Notes: generated by a model not told the origin, from the letters alone. A stretch of 64,000 nt of DNA from Frondihabitans sp. PhB188 (GCF_003752365.1 NZ_RJUO01000003.1:124001-188000); one strand, 5' to 3'; counted from the stretch's first letter, positions 9,093 to 20,624 are shown. Translations and numbers: made by a program.

Positions 9093-9485
9093 TCAGGCCT
9101 CGTGAGCCGAGGACTCCTGCAGCTCGCGCGACACGTCGAGGGCGATGGCAGGGCAGTCGCTCCAGAGGCGCTCGAGCGAGTAGAACTGGCGGTCTTCCTC
9201 ATGGAAGACGTGCACGACGATGTCGCCGAAATCGAGGAGGATCCAGCGCCCCTCGGAACGGCCCTCACGGCGAAGCGGCTTGACGCCGGCCTCGATCATC
9301 TTGTCTTCGATCTCGCCGGCGATGGCGACGACGTTGCGCTCATTGCGCCCGGAGGCGAGCAGGAAGATGTCGGTGAGGGCGAGCGGCTCGGACACGTCGA
9401 GGGCGACGAGGTCTTCGGCCTGCTTCGAGTCGGCGGCGCGGGCGGCGAGCTGGACCAGCTCGATGGCACGGGAAGTGGCGGTCAC
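9093..9485 (-). CDS. rsfS: Ribosome silencing factor RsfS, 130 aa
   Basis: RsfS binds ribosomal protein L14 and blocks 30S-50S joining when nutrients are scarce. The family core is present: DLVALDVSEPLALTDIFLLASG, then RNVVAIAGEIEDKM, and the late segment WILLDFGDIVVHVFHEEDRQFYSLERLW. Length is normal for the family. It closes the nadD - membrane protein - rsfS series, which is the common arrangement in this family of bacteria. Confidence 0.95.
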   Translation of the reverse strand: MTATSRAIELVQLAARAADSKQAEDLVALDVSEPLALTDIFLLASGRNERNVVAIAGEIEDKMIEAGVKPLRREGRSEGRWILLDFGDIVVHVFHEEDRQFYSLERLWSDCPAIALDVSRELQESSAHEA

Positions 9486-9542
9486 GGATTCCTTTGGGAA
9501 CGGAGAAATGGGGTGCGCCCGGATGGGGCAGCGAGAGTGGTG

Positions 9543-11012
9543 CTACAGAACGCCGGTGACGAAACCGGCGACGACCAGACCCACGATAACAACAACTACG
9601 ACTCCAACACAGATGGTGGCGACCATTGGGAGTCGGCTGGGCTTCGGCTGAGAAGTCAGAACCACGGCCCGCGTCGACGTGTTCGCGCTCACAGCGCGGC
9701 TCGCCCGGACCGGCGTGGCGTCGGACTCCGGCTGCTCCCGGTCGCCCTCCTCGAGCATGCGGTCGATGTCGGCGCCGTCGATCCGCTGCGCGGAGTGCGA
9801 GCCGGTGGCTGCCAGACTGCGGGGCAGGTCGATCGAGCCCGTGATGATGACCTCACCGGTCGCGTTGAGCGCGCCCGTGACATCGAGCAGGCGGTCGTCG
9901 CCGATGACGACGGCGTTGTGCTGGCCGGTCGCACCGCTGAAGTGGCTGCCGACGCTCGAGTGCTCGTCGTCGTCGCGCTCGGCCTGCGTCGACCAGTGGC
10001 CGGTCGGCGGCACGTAGCCGCTCGGCTCGGGCACCGATGCCGGGATGCGGGACGCCGCGGGCTGCTGGGAGGGCTCGGGCGTCGACGAGATCGGCACCTC
10101 GACAGCCGCAGGGGGCTGCGCTGCCGATGAAGCCCCGGCCCCGGCGGGCGCGGGTGCCGCAGCAGAGGGCGCAGGAACTCGCGCGGCCTCCGCCGGGGCC
10201 GACGAGTCGAGCGACGCCGCCGCTGCGCCGCCCGAGAGCTGGAACGGGAACACGGTCGGCGTCGACGTCGGCGGCGGGGTCGCCGCCGCGAGGGTGCTCT
10301 CGGCGTCGGGCTCGGCCGTCGCACCACCGCGTCGGCGGATTCCGCCCGTCGTGGCGAAGTCAGCGTCGTCGACGGGCGCGGCGACGGGAGCGTCGACCGT
10401 TCGCCCGGCCGAGCGTGGTGTCGGAGTCGGCTGCGCGCCGGGGTGCGTGACCTCGTCGACGCTGGCCGGGGCGGCGGCGGACGGCACCGGGGGCTGGACC
10501 GGCACGCTCTGCACAGGCACCGATCGGACCGGCACCGGCTGAACCGGCACGGACTGCTGCCGAGGGGCCTCGGGGGCCGAGGCGCGGGCCGCCTCGCGCG
10601 GCGGGACGATCGGGGCCGGCGTTCCGTCCTCGATGTCGGCCGCGTAGCTGAGGGCATCGGAGAGGTTGCGGCCGGGCTGGGAGGCGGCCGACGACGGCTG
10701 GGGTGCGCGGAGCGGCACGGGCGCGGCATCGACGGGCTCGGCCGCCTGGCGCTGGGCGCGGAGCTCGCGGCGGGTGAGCCCGCCGGGTCCGACGATCGAC
10801 CCGGGTGCCGGCGTCATCGCAGACGTTGGGGCAGGCTGCTGTTGCGGAGCCTGCTGGACGGGTGTCGGCGCCGTGACCGGAACGGAGGACGGCTTGGGCG
10901 AGCCGGACTCGGCCGAGATGCTCTCGGTGATCGCGGCGCCGGCCTCTCTCGCCCGTTCGAGGTCTCGCACCTGCCGCCTGGTGAGTGGTGGCTGGCCGTT
11001 GGTCGAACTCAT
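9543..11012 (-). CDS. Pro/Ala-rich protein with C-terminal membrane anchor, 489 aa
   Basis: Begins with a charged helix [19 protein letters not shown], followed by about 400 residues of low-complexity Pro/Ala/Ser/Val sequence containing near-repeats such as [19 protein letters not shown] semi-ordered block ([16 protein letters not shown], then [23 protein letters not shown]) precedes a single C-terminal helix (about residues 465-485), with only two or three residues after it. This suggests a tail-anchored cytoplasmic protein. No enzyme motif is visible. Its ATG overlaps the nadD stop by four bases (ATGA). Function unknown; position next to nadD and rsfS appears typical of the lineage. Confidence 0.7.
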   Translation of the reverse strand: MSSTNGQPPLTRRQVRDLERAREAGAAITESISAESGSPKPSSVPVTAPTPVQQAPQQQPAPTSAMTPAPGSIVGPGGLTRRELRAQRQAAEPVDAAPVPLRAPQPSSAASQPGRNLSDALSYAADIEDGTPAPIVPPREAARASAPEAPRQQSVPVQPVPVRSVPVQSVPVQPPVPSAAAPASVDEVTHPGAQPTPTPRSAGRTVDAPVAAPVDDADFATTGGIRRRGGATAEPDAESTLAAATPPPTSTPTVFPFQLSGGAAAASLDSSAPAEAARVPAPSAAAPAPAGAGASSAAQPPAAVEVPISSTPEPSQQPAASRIPASVPEPSGYVPPTGHWSTQAERDDDEHSSVGSHFSGATGQHNAVVIGDDRLLDVTGALNATGEVIITGSIDLPRSLAATGSHSAQRIDGADIDRMLEEGDREQPESDATPVRASRAVSANTSTRAVVLTSQPKPSRLPMVATICVGVVVVVIVGLVVAGFVTGVL

Positions 11013-11662
11013 TCAGTCTCCGATACGGATTCGGTCGCGACCGGGTCAGTGCTCGGTTCAGGTGATGCGGCTCGGTACAGGTGGTGCTTCGAGATGTACT
11101 GAACGACTCCGTCGGGGACCAGGTACCAGACAGGGGAACCACGGCCGACGCGGCTGCGACAGTCGGTGGACGAGATCGCCAGTGCGGGAACTTCGAGCAA
11201 GCTTACTTCGCTCTCTGGGAGTCCGCTGACGGAGAGGTCATGACCCGGCCGGGAGACGGCCACGAAGTGGGCGAGTTCCCAGAGTTCGGAGACGTCCTTC
11301 CAGTCGAGGATCTGCGCGACGGCGTCGGCACCGGTGATGAAGAACAGGTCGTCGTCGGGGTGGACGGCGCGCATGTCGCGGAGGGTGTCGATCGTGAAGG
11401 TCGTGCCCTCGCGGTCGATGTCGACGCGGCTGACCGTGAAGCGAGGGTTGGACGCCGTCGCGATGACCGTCATCAGGTAGCGGTGCTCGCCGGCGGTGAC
11501 CGTGTGCTTCATCCACGGCTGACCGGTGGGGACGAAGACGACCTCGTCGAGATCGAACTCGGTGGCGACCTCGCTGGCCGCGACCAGGTGGCCGTTGTGG
11601 ATGGGGTCGAACGTGCCGCCCATCACGCCGATGCGACGCTTACCGCCTCCAGGCGTGGCCAC
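11009..11662 (-). CDS. nadD: Nicotinate-nucleotide adenylyltransferase NadD, 217 aa
   Basis: Transfers AMP from ATP to nicotinate mononucleotide, making deamido-NAD+ in NAD biosynthesis. The nucleotidyltransferase motif [11 protein letters not shown] covers residues 15-25, with HNGH as the HxGH site. The late motif ISSTDCRSR is the family's SSTxxR site. The GTG at 11662 sits 11 residues before the first strand. A C-terminal tail beyond about residue 195 is acidic and slightly longer than usual. It is followed with overlap by the Pro/Ala-rich membrane protein. Confidence 0.92.
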   Translation of the reverse strand: MATPGGGKRRIGVMGGTFDPIHNGHLVAASEVATEFDLDEVVFVPTGQPWMKHTVTAGEHRYLMTVIATASNPRFTVSRVDIDREGTTFTIDTLRDMRAVHPDDDLFFITGADAVAQILDWKDVSELWELAHFVAVSRPGHDLSVSGLPESEVSLLEVPALAISSTDCRSRVGRGSPVWYLVPDGVVQYISKHHLYRAASPEPSTDPVATESVSETE

Positions 11663-11679
11663 TGATCTGCAGGCCCGGC

Positions 11680-11931
11680 TCAGTGCTTGTCGGCGTGGCC
11701 GAACTCGTCGAGCGGGGTGTACTCGTTGCCGGTGCCGGCGTCGGAGTGAGCGTCGGCGGAAGTGCCCGTCGCGGAGTTCTTGTTGGCGATGTTGCGGTAG
11801 CTGAAGACGACGACGCCGAGCACGAAGAAGATGGCGCCGAACGTCAGAGCGATCACGGGCGCGGGGGCGAAGACGGGCGCGAGGGCCTCCTCGGCTGCCA
11901 CGAGGCTGGTGGTGAGGGCCGTGATCATCAT
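11680..11931 (-). CDS. Small single-pass membrane protein, 83 aa
   Basis: An N-terminal stretch leads into one long hydrophobic segment (about [20 protein letters not shown], residues 26-45). A hydrophilic tail rich in Ser/Thr/Asp follows and ends in HADKH. No family is recognised. It lies between proA and nadD on the same strand with short gaps (38 bp and 17 bp), so it is probably co-transcribed with them. The ATG at 11931 has GAGAAGTGA upstream, a usable ribosome-binding site. Confidence 0.7.
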   Translation of the reverse strand: MMITALTTSLVAAEEALAPVFAPAPVIALTFGAIFFVLGVVVFSYRNIANKNSATGTSADAHSDAGTGNEYTPLDEFGHADKH

Positions 11932-11969
11932 TCACTTCTCCAATTCAGTGCGGTGCAACAGGGGCAAGT

Positions 11970-13268
<1,299 letters not shown>

Positions 13269-13291
13269 GAGCAGATCTTACTGCCGGGGGT

Positions 13292-14149
13292 CTATCCCCG
13301 CAGAGCGGACCGGGCGTCGAACCAGGTGCCGACGGCGGCACCGCGCAGGGCCTCCCGCACGAGCGGAGTGGACGTCACGAGCACGGGGATGCCCGCCTCG
13401 GTGGCCAGGCGCGCGGCAGCGACCTTGGTGCCCGCTCCCCCGGTTCCGACCCCGGCCGCTCCGGCCGAGCCGAAGGTGACGCCGGCGAGCTCGTCTCCGT
13501 GCGCGACGTCGACGATCCTGATGGCGCCGGCCTCGTGGGGTGGCTTCGTGTAGAGAGCGTCGACGTCCGAGAGCAGCACGAGCAGGTCGGCTTCGACGAG
13601 CGTCGACACGAGCGCGGCGAGGCGGTCGTTGTCGCCGAAGCGGATCTCATGCGTCGCGACGGTGTCGTTCTCGTTGACGATCGGGAGGATGCGCAGCTTG
13701 AGGAGCCGCTCCATGGCGCGCTGGGCGTTCGAGCGGTGGGTCGGGTTGTCGATGTCGCTCGCGGTCAGGAGCACCTGGCCGGCCACGATCGAGAACCGCC
13801 GCAGGCTCTCCTGGTAGCGGTAGATCAGGATGTTCTGGCCGACGGCCGCCGCCGCCTGCTGCGTGGCGAGGTCGGTCGGCCGCGAGTCGAGCCGCAGGTA
13901 GGGCATTCCGGTCGCGATCGCACCGGACGACACGAGGATCACCTCGGCGCCGCGGCCGTAGGCCTCGGCCAGGGCCTCGACCAGGGGGCCGATCTGGTCG
14001 GCGTTCTCACCGCTGATCGACGACGACCCGACCTTCACGACGACGCGACGGGCCCGCGGGATGTCACCACGCGTCCGGATCGGGCCGTGGCCGATCTCCG
14101 CGGATGCGGCGGCAGGCCTCGAGGTCTCGGCGTCGGTGCTGCTGGTCAC
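13292..14149 (-). CDS. proB: Glutamate 5-kinase ProB, 285 aa, without PUA domain
   Basis: First enzyme of proline synthesis; phosphorylates glutamate. An amino-acid-kinase fold is seen, with [12 protein letters not shown] near residue 36, [10 protein letters not shown], the NENDTV motif with [11 protein letters not shown], and the late [13 protein letters not shown]. The protein stops after the kinase domain (DARSALRG), so the PUA domain of the E. coli type is missing. The GTG at 14149 overlaps the obg stop as GTGA, which also fixes the start. Feedback inhibition by proline is a family property, not visible here. Confidence 0.93.
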   Translation of the reverse strand: MTSSTDAETSRPAAASAEIGHGPIRTRGDIPRARRVVVKVGSSSISGENADQIGPLVEALAEAYGRGAEVILVSSGAIATGMPYLRLDSRPTDLATQQAAAAVGQNILIYRYQESLRRFSIVAGQVLLTASDIDNPTHRSNAQRAMERLLKLRILPIVNENDTVATHEIRFGDNDRLAALVSTLVEADLLVLLSDVDALYTKPPHEAGAIRIVDVAHGDELAGVTFGSAGAAGVGTGGAGTKVAAARLATEAGIPVLVTSTPLVREALRGAAVGTWFDARSALRG

Positions 14150-15789
14150 GCTCGACCGTCGTCCTCTCGACCGGAGGTCGCGTCGACCGTGTCGTCGGCG
14201 GCGTCCGCGGACCCGTCGGCCGCGTCGACGGACTCGTCGTCGAACCCCTCCTCGCCGTGGCGGATGGCCGGGTCGACCTCGAAGCCGTCGTCGTCGGTCC
14301 AGAGCCCCGCGGCGCGCTCGCGCATCAGCTCCGCGCGGGCGTCGGCCTTCGCGTCCATGCGGGCGAAGTACTCCTCGCGGCGCTCGTTGCGGGTCTGGCG
14401 CGACGACTGGTGGAGGCGGGGATCGGTCCCGCGGGCTGCGGTCATCAGCTCGGCGGTCGACGTGAGCGTGGGCTCCCAGTCGAAGACGATGCCGCCGGCG
14501 CCGCCGATGACGACGGTCGAACCGGCCACGGCGCCGGCCTTGAACAGACGGTCCTCGACGCCGAGCTTGTTGAGGCGGTCGGCCAGGAAGCCCACGGCCT
14601 CCTCGTTGTTGAAGTCGGTCTGCATGACCCAGCGCTCGGGCTTGATGCCGCGGATGCGGTAGATGTTGCCGTACGAGCCGCCCTCGACGATGACCTCGAA
14701 CTTCGACTCGTTGACCGCCCTGGGGCGGATGACGATGCGGGGGCGGGCCAGCTGCTCGGCGGCGCGTGCGGCGCGGTCGGCTTCGACGACCTCGGCCAGC
14801 GCGAACGACAGCTCGCGGAGTCCTTCGCGTGACACCGCGGAGATCTCGAAGACCCGGTAGCCCTGGCCCTCGAGATCGGCGCGGACGAAGTCGGCCAGCT
14901 CGCGGGCCTCGGGCACGTCGATCTTGTTCAGCACGACCATCTGGGCGCGCTCGAGAAGCGGTAGCTGCCCGGCGGGGACCTCGTAGGCGGCCAGCTCGCG
15001 CTTCAGGGTCTCGAGGTCGGTGAGCGGGTCGCGGCCGGGCTCGAGCGTGGCGCAGTCGAGCACGTGCAGCAGCGCCGAGCACCGCTCGACATGGCGCAGG
15101 AACTCGAGTCCGAGCCCCTTGCCCTCGCTCGCTCCCTCGATCAGGCCGGGGACGTCGGCGATCGTGTAGCGGGTGGCCGCCGACTCGACGACGCCGAGGT
15201 TCGGGTGCAGCGTGGTGAAGGGGTAGTCGGCGATCTTCGGCTTCGCGGCGCTCATGGCCGCCACGAGGCTCGACTTGCCGGCCGACGGGTAGCCGACGAG
15301 CGCGACGTCGGCGACGACCTTGAGCTCGAGCTGGACGTCGCCGCCCCAGCCGGGCGTCCCGAGGAGCGCGAAGCCGGGGGCCTTGCGCTTGGTCGACGAG
15401 AGGGCCGCGTTGCCGAGACCGCCGATGCCGCCCTCGGCCACGACGTAGCGGAGCCCCGCCTCGTTCATGTCGATGAGCTCGTTGCCGTCTTCGTCGGTCA
15501 CGACGGTTCCGACCGGCACCTCGAGTTCGAGCTCTTCGCCGTTGTTGCCGGCCCGGTGGTCGCCCATGCCGGGGCCGCCGTTGGCGCTCGACCGGTGCGG
15601 GTTGCGGTGGAAGCCGAGCAGAGTGGTGACGTCGTTGGTCGAGACGAGGACGATATCGCCGCCGTGCCCGCCGGTGCCGCCGTCGGGGCCGGCCAGCGGC
15701 TTGAACTTCTCGCGCTTGACCGACACGCAGCCGTTCCCGCCGTTGCCCGCCTTGAGGTGGAGCGACACGTGGTCGACGAATGTGGCCAT
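14146..15789 (-). CDS. obg: GTPase Obg/CgtA, 547 aa
   Basis: An essential ribosome-associated GTPase. The Obg fold occupies about residues 1-158 with the glycine-rich segments [14 protein letters not shown] and GGPGMG. The G domain starts with GYPSAGKSS at 166-174 and includes DVPGLIEG and NKID. An OCT domain follows near 345-430. An extra acidic C-terminal tail ([21 protein letters not shown]) extends to 547, as in other high-GC actinobacteria. The ATG at 15789 starts MATFVDHV, the family's normal beginning. It lies downstream of rplU-rpmA. Confidence 0.96.
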   Translation of the reverse strand: MATFVDHVSLHLKAGNGGNGCVSVKREKFKPLAGPDGGTGGHGGDIVLVSTNDVTTLLGFHRNPHRSSANGGPGMGDHRAGNNGEELELEVPVGTVVTDEDGNELIDMNEAGLRYVVAEGGIGGLGNAALSSTKRKAPGFALLGTPGWGGDVQLELKVVADVALVGYPSAGKSSLVAAMSAAKPKIADYPFTTLHPNLGVVESAATRYTIADVPGLIEGASEGKGLGLEFLRHVERCSALLHVLDCATLEPGRDPLTDLETLKRELAAYEVPAGQLPLLERAQMVVLNKIDVPEARELADFVRADLEGQGYRVFEISAVSREGLRELSFALAEVVEADRAARAAEQLARPRIVIRPRAVNESKFEVIVEGGSYGNIYRIRGIKPERWVMQTDFNNEEAVGFLADRLNKLGVEDRLFKAGAVAGSTVVIGGAGGIVFDWEPTLTSTAELMTAARGTDPRLHQSSRQTRNERREEYFARMDAKADARAELMRERAAGLWTDDDGFEVDPAIRHGEEGFDDESVDAADGSADAADDTVDATSGREDDGRA

Positions 15790-15957
15790 GGGGAGGTTTC
15801 TCAGTCTGTTGGAGTGATGCGAAAAGCAGAAGGATGGGCGAGCGAACACGCTGCCCATCCGTCTGCGGGTGCTGGCGCATGGACCCGGCTTGCGACGCCG
15901 GTCGACCGGAGCCTGTCGAAGGTCCGGCGCCGCATGCCGCGTCCGCGCGTCAGCGCG
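15790..15957. repeat. rpmA-obg spacer with a REP-like palindrome
   Basis: The 168-bp spacer includes CCGGTCGACCGG, a perfect 12-bp palindrome at 15898-15909, followed by GAGCCTGTCGAAGG. This looks like the small GAGCCTGTCGAAGG-type palindromic repeats scattered in many bacterial genomes; that resemblance is from memory. The surrounding ATGGACC...GGTCC and GCGCATGG...CCGCATGC pieces add weaker symmetry. Confidence 0.45.
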
Positions 15958-16209
15958 CTAGAGCGCAGTGATGTTGACGACCTTGCGGCCGCCCTTGGCG
16001 CCGAACTCGACGCTGCCTGCGGCGAGGGCGAAGAGGGTGTCGTCGCCGCCTCGGCCGACGTTCACGCCGGGGTGGAAGTGGGTGCCGCGCTGGCGGACGA
16101 GGATCTCGCCGGCCGAGACGACCTGGCCGCCGAAGCGCTTGACGCCGAGGCGCTGCGCGTTCGAGTCGCGGCCGTTACGGGTGGATGATGCGCCCTTTTT
16201 GTGTGCCAT
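15958..16209 (-). CDS. rpmA: 50S ribosomal protein L27, 83 aa
   Basis: Begins [20 protein letters not shown], the typical L27 start, and continues with [29 protein letters not shown]27 reaches into the peptidyl-transferase centre. Length is normal for an actinobacterial L27. It lies 15 bp after rplU and before obg, the universal rplU-rpmA-obg order. Confidence 0.97.
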   Translation of the reverse strand: MAHKKGASSTRNGRDSNAQRLGVKRFGGQVVSAGEILVRQRGTHFHPGVNVGRGGDDTLFALAAGSVEFGAKGGRKVVNITAL

Positions 16210-16224
16210 GAGTCAGCTCCCCGA

Positions 16225-16536
16225 CTAGTTGGTGGTGATCGTGGTGATCTTGACGCGGGTCAGGTCGGCACGGAAGCCCATGCGACGCTTGTAGCCGGTC
16301 TTGTTCCTGTAGTTCTGGATCACGATCTTCGGGCCGCGGAGGTCGTTCAGGACCTCGCCCTCGACGGTGACCGTGCCGAGCTGGTCGCCCGAGAGGATGG
16401 TGTCGCCGTCGACGTGCAGGACGGGGACGAACGAGACGGTGTCGGACTCGGCGGCCTTGAGACGGTCGACGGTCAGAATCGTTCCGACCTCGACCTTCTC
16501 CTGACGGCCGCCGGCGCGCACGATTGCGAAAGCCAT
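16225..16536 (-). CDS. rplU: 50S ribosomal protein L21, 103 aa
   Basis: [18 protein letters not shown] at the start and [21 protein letters not shown] near the end are standard for L21, which binds 23S rRNA with L20. The ATG at 16536 is chosen because GGAG lies 6-10 bp upstream and the sequence begins with the family's first strand; a longer in-frame opening to 16599 is rejected. It is the first gene of rplU-rpmA-obg-proB-proA. Confidence 0.97.
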   Translation of the reverse strand: MAFAIVRAGGRQEKVEVGTILTVDRLKAAESDTVSFVPVLHVDGDTILSGDQLGTVTVEGEVLNDLRGPKIVIQNYRNKTGYKRRMGFRADLTRVKITTITTN

Positions 16537-16662
16537 GGGTACTCCAAAGATGGGGGTGATGCCCGAAAGAGCGGGCTGGGGGCGGCGCCGCGAGCGCACA
16601 CCAAAGATCTAGGCTACCGGCCCCCGTCAGGGCAGTCAAACGACTGAGGGTACGATGCCCGG

Positions 16663-16947
16663 GTGACCATCCTGATCGACCAGCCGATGTGGCCTGCCCA
16701 CGGCACCCTGTGGTCGCACATCGTCAGCGACGCCTCGTACGACGAGCTGCACTCCTTCGCGCTCGCTCACGGCATCCCGCGGCGAGCCTTCGACCACGAC
16801 CACTACGACGTCCCGGCCGACCGCTACGACGAGCTCGTCACCGCCGGCGCGACCGCGGTCGGCGGCAAGGAGCTCGCTGTGCGCCTGCAGGCGAGCGGCC
16901 TCCGCGTGCCGCAGTGGCGCAAACGGCAGCTCGGCCGAGCTCGCTAG
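16663..16947 (+). CDS. DUF4031 domain protein, 94 aa
   Basis: A short soluble protein starting at GTG 16663 with TILIDQPMWPAHGTLWSHIVSD and containing SFALAHGIPRRAFDHDHYDVP. This is the pattern I associate with DUF4031 proteins of actinobacteria, whose function is unknown. Conserved His and Asp residues (HGTLWSH, FDHDHYD) suggest a metal or nucleic-acid site, but that is speculation. It is divergent from rplU and overlaps no neighbour. Confidence 0.75.
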   Translation: MTILIDQPMWPAHGTLWSHIVSDASYDELHSFALAHGIPRRAFDHDHYDVPADRYDELVTAGATAVGGKELAVRLQASGLRVPQWRKRQLGRAR

Positions 16948-16989
16948 ACGCCTCGCGAGCCAGGAGCATCCGCGCTCTGCGGTCAGCGG

Positions 16990-17883
16990 TCAGCGCTCTT
17001 CGGGCGGCGCGAACCTCGACAGGTCGGGGGCGGGGTGCGCCGAGGGCGCGGGCGCGTCGACCGGGGCCTCGTCGAGCGAGGGCGCGGCGAAGAGGGGCAC
17101 AACGACGGGCGCGGCCGCGGCCGACGCCGAGCCGGGCACGGGCGCAGGAACTCCGACCCCGGCCGCGGGTGCCCCGACGGTCTGCTCGTCGGGCAGTCCG
17201 GCGGCGGGCTCGGCCTCGGCCGCGAGTTCCTGCGCCCGCTGCCCTTCGAGGCTCTGCGAGTCGAGGGCTCGCTCGTCGAGGGCCTGCTGGTCGCGGGCCT
17301 GCTGGTCGCGGGCCTGCTCGTCGAGGCGCCCGCCCCACAGCCACGCGAGGACTGCTCCCCCGGCGAGCACGGCGGTGAGCTCGAGGCCCGACGACAGCGG
17401 CACGAACACGGAGTCGAGGACGACGGTCGAGGCGGTCCCCTCCGGCAGCGACGTCGCCAGGCCGACGACGGCGAGGACGACCGTGCCGCACCCTCCGGCT
17501 GCAACTGCGCGCACGAGCACGAGCGGGAGGCGGGCGGGGCGCGCGAACGGGTAGACGAAAGTCGCCGCGAGGAAGACGGCGATGTAGAACGGGAGGGGAT
17601 CCAGGACGACTGCACCGAGGAAGAGCCCGATCGGCGACTCCTCGAAGCCGCTGGCATAGTACGACGGCTGGTACTGGACGGCGTTGCCGATGAGGTCGAC
17701 GAAGGCCACGAGGAACCGCACCACGATCAGGACGCCCACGGCCACAGCCGCGGCCACGACGGTCTCTGCCGTGGCACCCCACTGCCGCACCCCCGGGCCG
17801 GACGGTGCACGCCGGCGCGCCCACGACCCGCGCGGACCGGTCGGCGCATGCGGAGCCCTGTGCTCGTCGTCGCTGTTGCTCAC
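16990..17883 (-). CDS. Membrane protein with pentapeptide-repeat coil and Pro/Ala tail, 297 aa
   Basis: About five hydrophobic segments lie between residues 38 and 175 (for example VVAAAVAVGVLIVVRFLVAF). A repetitive, charged stretch follows with QARDQ-QARDQ-QALDE-RALDS-QSLEG units, and the C-terminal 100 residues are Pro/Ala/Val-rich. The coil and tail are probably cytoplasmic. I do not recognise a family. It follows rne on the same strand after the hairpin at 17910-17968. Confidence 0.7.
   Translation of the reverse strand: MSNSDDEHRAPHAPTGPRGSWARRRAPSGPGVRQWGATAETVVAAAVAVGVLIVVRFLVAFVDLIGNAVQYQPSYYASGFEESPIGLFLGAVVLDPLPFYIAVFLAATFVYPFARPARLPLVLVRAVAAGGCGTVVLAVVGLATSLPEGTASTVVLDSVFVPLSSGLELTAVLAGGAVLAWLWGGRLDEQARDQQARDQQALDERALDSQSLEGQRAQELAAEAEPAAGLPDEQTVGAPAAGVGVPAPVPGSASAAAAPVVVPLFAAPSLDEAPVDAPAPSAHPAPDLSRFAPPEER
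17250..17330. repeat. 15-bp tandem repeat coding for a pentapeptide
   Basis: Units close to GTCGCGGGCCTGCTG repeat with a 15-bp period inside the membrane protein gene. They encode Q-A-R-D-Q type pentapeptides on the minus strand; the two central units are nearly identical, pointing to recent slippage. Confidence 0.75.
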
Positions 17884-17909
17884 GCCTGTACTATCCCACC
17901 CCTGAACGG

Positions 17910-17968
17910 CTGAGGGGTCGCTCCCTGTCGTGCCAGGTGGGCCTGGCAGACAACGAGCGACCCCTCAG
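17910..17968 (-). terminator. Hairpin terminator after rne
   Basis: Outer arms CTGAGGGGTCGCTC and its complement (14 bp) enclose an inner TGCCAGG/CCTGGCA stem. It lies 20 bp beyond the rne stop and just upstream of the membrane protein, so it probably ends or attenuates the rne transcript. Confidence 0.7.
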
Positions 17969-17987
17969 CGGCCTGGGTGGGGTGAGC

Positions 17988-20624
17988 TCAGATCAAGCCG
18001 TCGCCGTCGGCAGGAGCCGAGACGGTGCCGGAGCTCGAGGCGCGGCGCGAGCGGCTGCGGCCCTGGCCGGGCTGCTTCGGCTCGGGCAGCGCGCCCAGCA
18101 CGGAGTCCAGGATCTGCTCGGCGTCGTGCGTCGAGATGCGGCGCGGGGCGCGCTCGACCTTGGCCAGCGGGATGTCGAGGATCGCGACCGTGGCGGCCTC
18201 GGGCTGGACGACCGTGGCCTGCGAACGACGCGAACCCGTGCTCGTGGGCTCGGGGGCGACGTCGGCCACCGGGGTCTCGGGCTGAGCGGCCTTTGCCTCG
18301 GCGACCTTATCGAACGGGGCGGACGCCGCGACGGGGAGGTCGATGACGGCCGGGGCCTCGACGGCGGCATCGGACTCGGGGGCCTGACCGCCTGCGGAGG
18401 CACGACGACCACGACCACGGCGCGAGCGGCCCGAGCCGGCGGAGGGAGCCTCGTCGGCCTCGGCCGCCGGAGCCTCGTTCACGGGCGCCTCGGCGACGAT
18501 CGCGTCGATTGCGGCCTCGACGGCGGCTGCCGCCTCGGACACGCTCGTCGGAGCCTCGTCACCGTGCGGGACGGTCGAGGCGGCGATCTTGGCGAGGGCG
18601 TTCTTCACGTCGTCGGTGATGGCGTGGATGGTGCCGGTGGCCGGGTGAGCCTCCGAGCCGCCGCGGTTCTGCGGGCCCTTCGAGCCGGACGCGCTGCCGT
18701 TCGAGGCCTTGGCCCGACGACGCTCCTGCGAGCGCTGGCGGTTCTGCTGCTGCTGCTCCTGCGCCTGCTGGCGGTCGACGCCGATCTCCTGGAACGACTC
18801 CATGAGGCCGAGGCCGAGCTTCTTGCGCGTCATCTGCACGAGGCCGAGCGAGGTGACCTCGGCGACCTGGTGCTTGGTGCGGTCGCGGCTCAGGCACTCG
18901 ATGAGGCGGCGGAGCACGAGGTCGCGGTTCGACTCGAGCACCATGTCGATGAAGTCGACGACGATGATGCCGCCGATGTCGCGGAGGCGGAGCTGGCGGA
19001 CCAGCTCCTCGGCCGCCTCGATGTTGTTCTTGGTGACGGTCTCTTCGAGGTTGCCACCCGACCCGACGAACTTGCCGGTGTTGACGTCGACGACGGTCAT
19101 GGCCTCGGTGCGGTCGATGACGAGGGATCCGCCCGAGGGCAGCCAGACCTTGCGGTCGAGCGCCTTGTCGATCTGCTCGTTGAGCCGGTACTCGTCGAAC
19201 GAGTCCTTGTCGCCCTCGTACGCCTTGACGCGGTCGAGGAGGTCGGGCGCGACGGCCGTCAGGTAGGTCTCGATGGTCTCGCGCGCCTCGTCGCCGTCGA
19301 TGACGAGCTCGTGGAAGTCCTCGTTGAAGACGTCGCGGACGATCTTGATCAGCAGGTCGGGCTCGGAGTGCAGGAGGTTCGGGGCGTTCCCGGCCTCGAC
19401 CTTCTTCGAGATGTCGGCCCACTGGTTCAGGAGGCGCTTGACGTCGAGCGTCAGCTGCTCTTCGGTCGCGCCCTCGGCGGCTGTGCGCACGATGACGCCC
19501 GTGTTCTCGGGCAGGGCCTCCTTGAGAATCTTCTTGAGGCGGGCGCGCTCGGTGTCGGGCAGCTTGCGGCTGATGCCGTTCATCGAGCCGTTCGGCACGT
19601 AGACGAGGAAGCGCCCCGGCAGCGAGATCTGGCTCGTGAGACGGGCGCCCTTGTGGCCCACCGGGTCTTTGGTCACCTGCACGAGCACTCGGTCGCCGGG
19701 CTTGAGCGCGAGCTCGATGCGGCGGGGCTGGTTGCCGTGCTCGACGTTGTCCCAGTCGACCTCGCCCGAGTACAGGACGGCGTTGCGGCCCCGCCCGATG
19801 TCGACGAAGGCGGCCTCCATGCTCGGCAGGACGTTCTGCACACGGCCGAGGTAGACGTTGCCGATGAGCGAGACGTTCTGCGACTTGGCGACGTAGTGCT
19901 CCGCGAGGATGCCGTCCTCGAGCACGCCGATCTGGATGCTGTCGCCCTGCGAGCGGACGACCATCTTGCGGTCGACGCTCTCGCGGCGGGCGAGGAACTC
20001 GGCCTCCGTCACGACCGGACGGCGGCGGCCGGCGTCGCGGCCGTCGCGACGGCGCTGCTTCTTGGCCTCGAGGCGGGTGGAGCCCTTGACACGCTGCGGC
20101 TCGGTGATGAGCTCGGGCTCGGGACGCTCGCGCGGCTCCCGGCCGGCCCGCGAGCGGGTGCGGCTGGAGGTGACCTCGTCGGAGCCGTCGCCGGCCCCGC
20201 CGGTGCGGCCCCGCGAGCGACGGCGCGGGCCGCCCTGCTCGTAGTCGTCGTCCGGCTCGGGAAGCGCCGGCAGGGGCGAGATCTCGGGAGCATGGAAGAA
20301 GAGGCTCGTCGTGGTGAGCGGCGCCTCGAAGGGCGACGTCGAGGCCGGCGTCGAGACCGCCGGGACGACGGGCGACGAGTCGGCCTCGTCGCGCTCGATG
20401 GTCTCGGTGTCGATGAGGTGCTCGGGCGTCTGCGCGCCCTCGGTGTCGGTAGTCACTGCGGTTGCCTCCTGGGGCACGTGTGGAGCCGCGGCCGGGGCCG
20501 TGGCGGCCTCCAGGGCAGCGAATGATTCGGAAGCGGGCTGCGCGGGCGGCTGGGCCTGGCGCGACCGGAAGCCGGCGAACAAGCGGCTCCGCTTCTTGGG
20601 TGTGTTCTCTTTTTTGTCCACCAT
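17988..20624 (-). CDS. rne: Ribonuclease E/G family endoribonuclease, 878 aa
   Basis: Main single-strand endoribonuclease for mRNA decay and rRNA/tRNA processing. Order of parts: a variable acidic/basic N-terminal extension of about 250 residues; an S1 RNA-binding region (GNVYLGRVQNVLPSMEAAFVDIG); the RNase H-like and DNase-like catalytic core with FIDM and DVNTG segments (VVDVNTGKFVG, IIVVDFIDM); QMTRKK; and a disordered Pro/Ala/Glu-rich tail with an RRGRGRRAS block. The actinobacterial architecture, with long tails at both ends, fits. The ATG at 20624 begins MVDKKENTPKK. Confidence 0.93.
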   Translation of the reverse strand: MVDKKENTPKKRSRLFAGFRSRQAQPPAQPASESFAALEAATAPAAAPHVPQEATAVTTDTEGAQTPEHLIDTETIERDEADSSPVVPAVSTPASTSPFEAPLTTTSLFFHAPEISPLPALPEPDDDYEQGGPRRRSRGRTGGAGDGSDEVTSSRTRSRAGREPRERPEPELITEPQRVKGSTRLEAKKQRRRDGRDAGRRRPVVTEAEFLARRESVDRKMVVRSQGDSIQIGVLEDGILAEHYVAKSQNVSLIGNVYLGRVQNVLPSMEAAFVDIGRGRNAVLYSGEVDWDNVEHGNQPRRIELALKPGDRVLVQVTKDPVGHKGARLTSQISLPGRFLVYVPNGSMNGISRKLPDTERARLKKILKEALPENTGVIVRTAAEGATEEQLTLDVKRLLNQWADISKKVEAGNAPNLLHSEPDLLIKIVRDVFNEDFHELVIDGDEARETIETYLTAVAPDLLDRVKAYEGDKDSFDEYRLNEQIDKALDRKVWLPSGGSLVIDRTEAMTVVDVNTGKFVGSGGNLEETVTKNNIEAAEELVRQLRLRDIGGIIVVDFIDMVLESNRDLVLRRLIECLSRDRTKHQVAEVTSLGLVQMTRKKLGLGLMESFQEIGVDRQQAQEQQQQNRQRSQERRRAKASNGSASGSKGPQNRGGSEAHPATGTIHAITDDVKNALAKIAASTVPHGDEAPTSVSEAAAAVEAAIDAIVAEAPVNEAPAAEADEAPSAGSGRSRRGRGRRASAGGQAPESDAAVEAPAVIDLPVAASAPFDKVAEAKAAQPETPVADVAPEPTSTGSRRSQATVVQPEAATVAILDIPLAKVERAPRRISTHDAEQILDSVLGALPEPKQPGQGRSRSRRASSSGTVSAPADGDGLI

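Noticed and set aside
13292-15880. 862-residue open frame on the minus strand
   Set aside because: It is the proB frame running open through obg; the obg and proB genes are clearly separate with a GTGA overlap.
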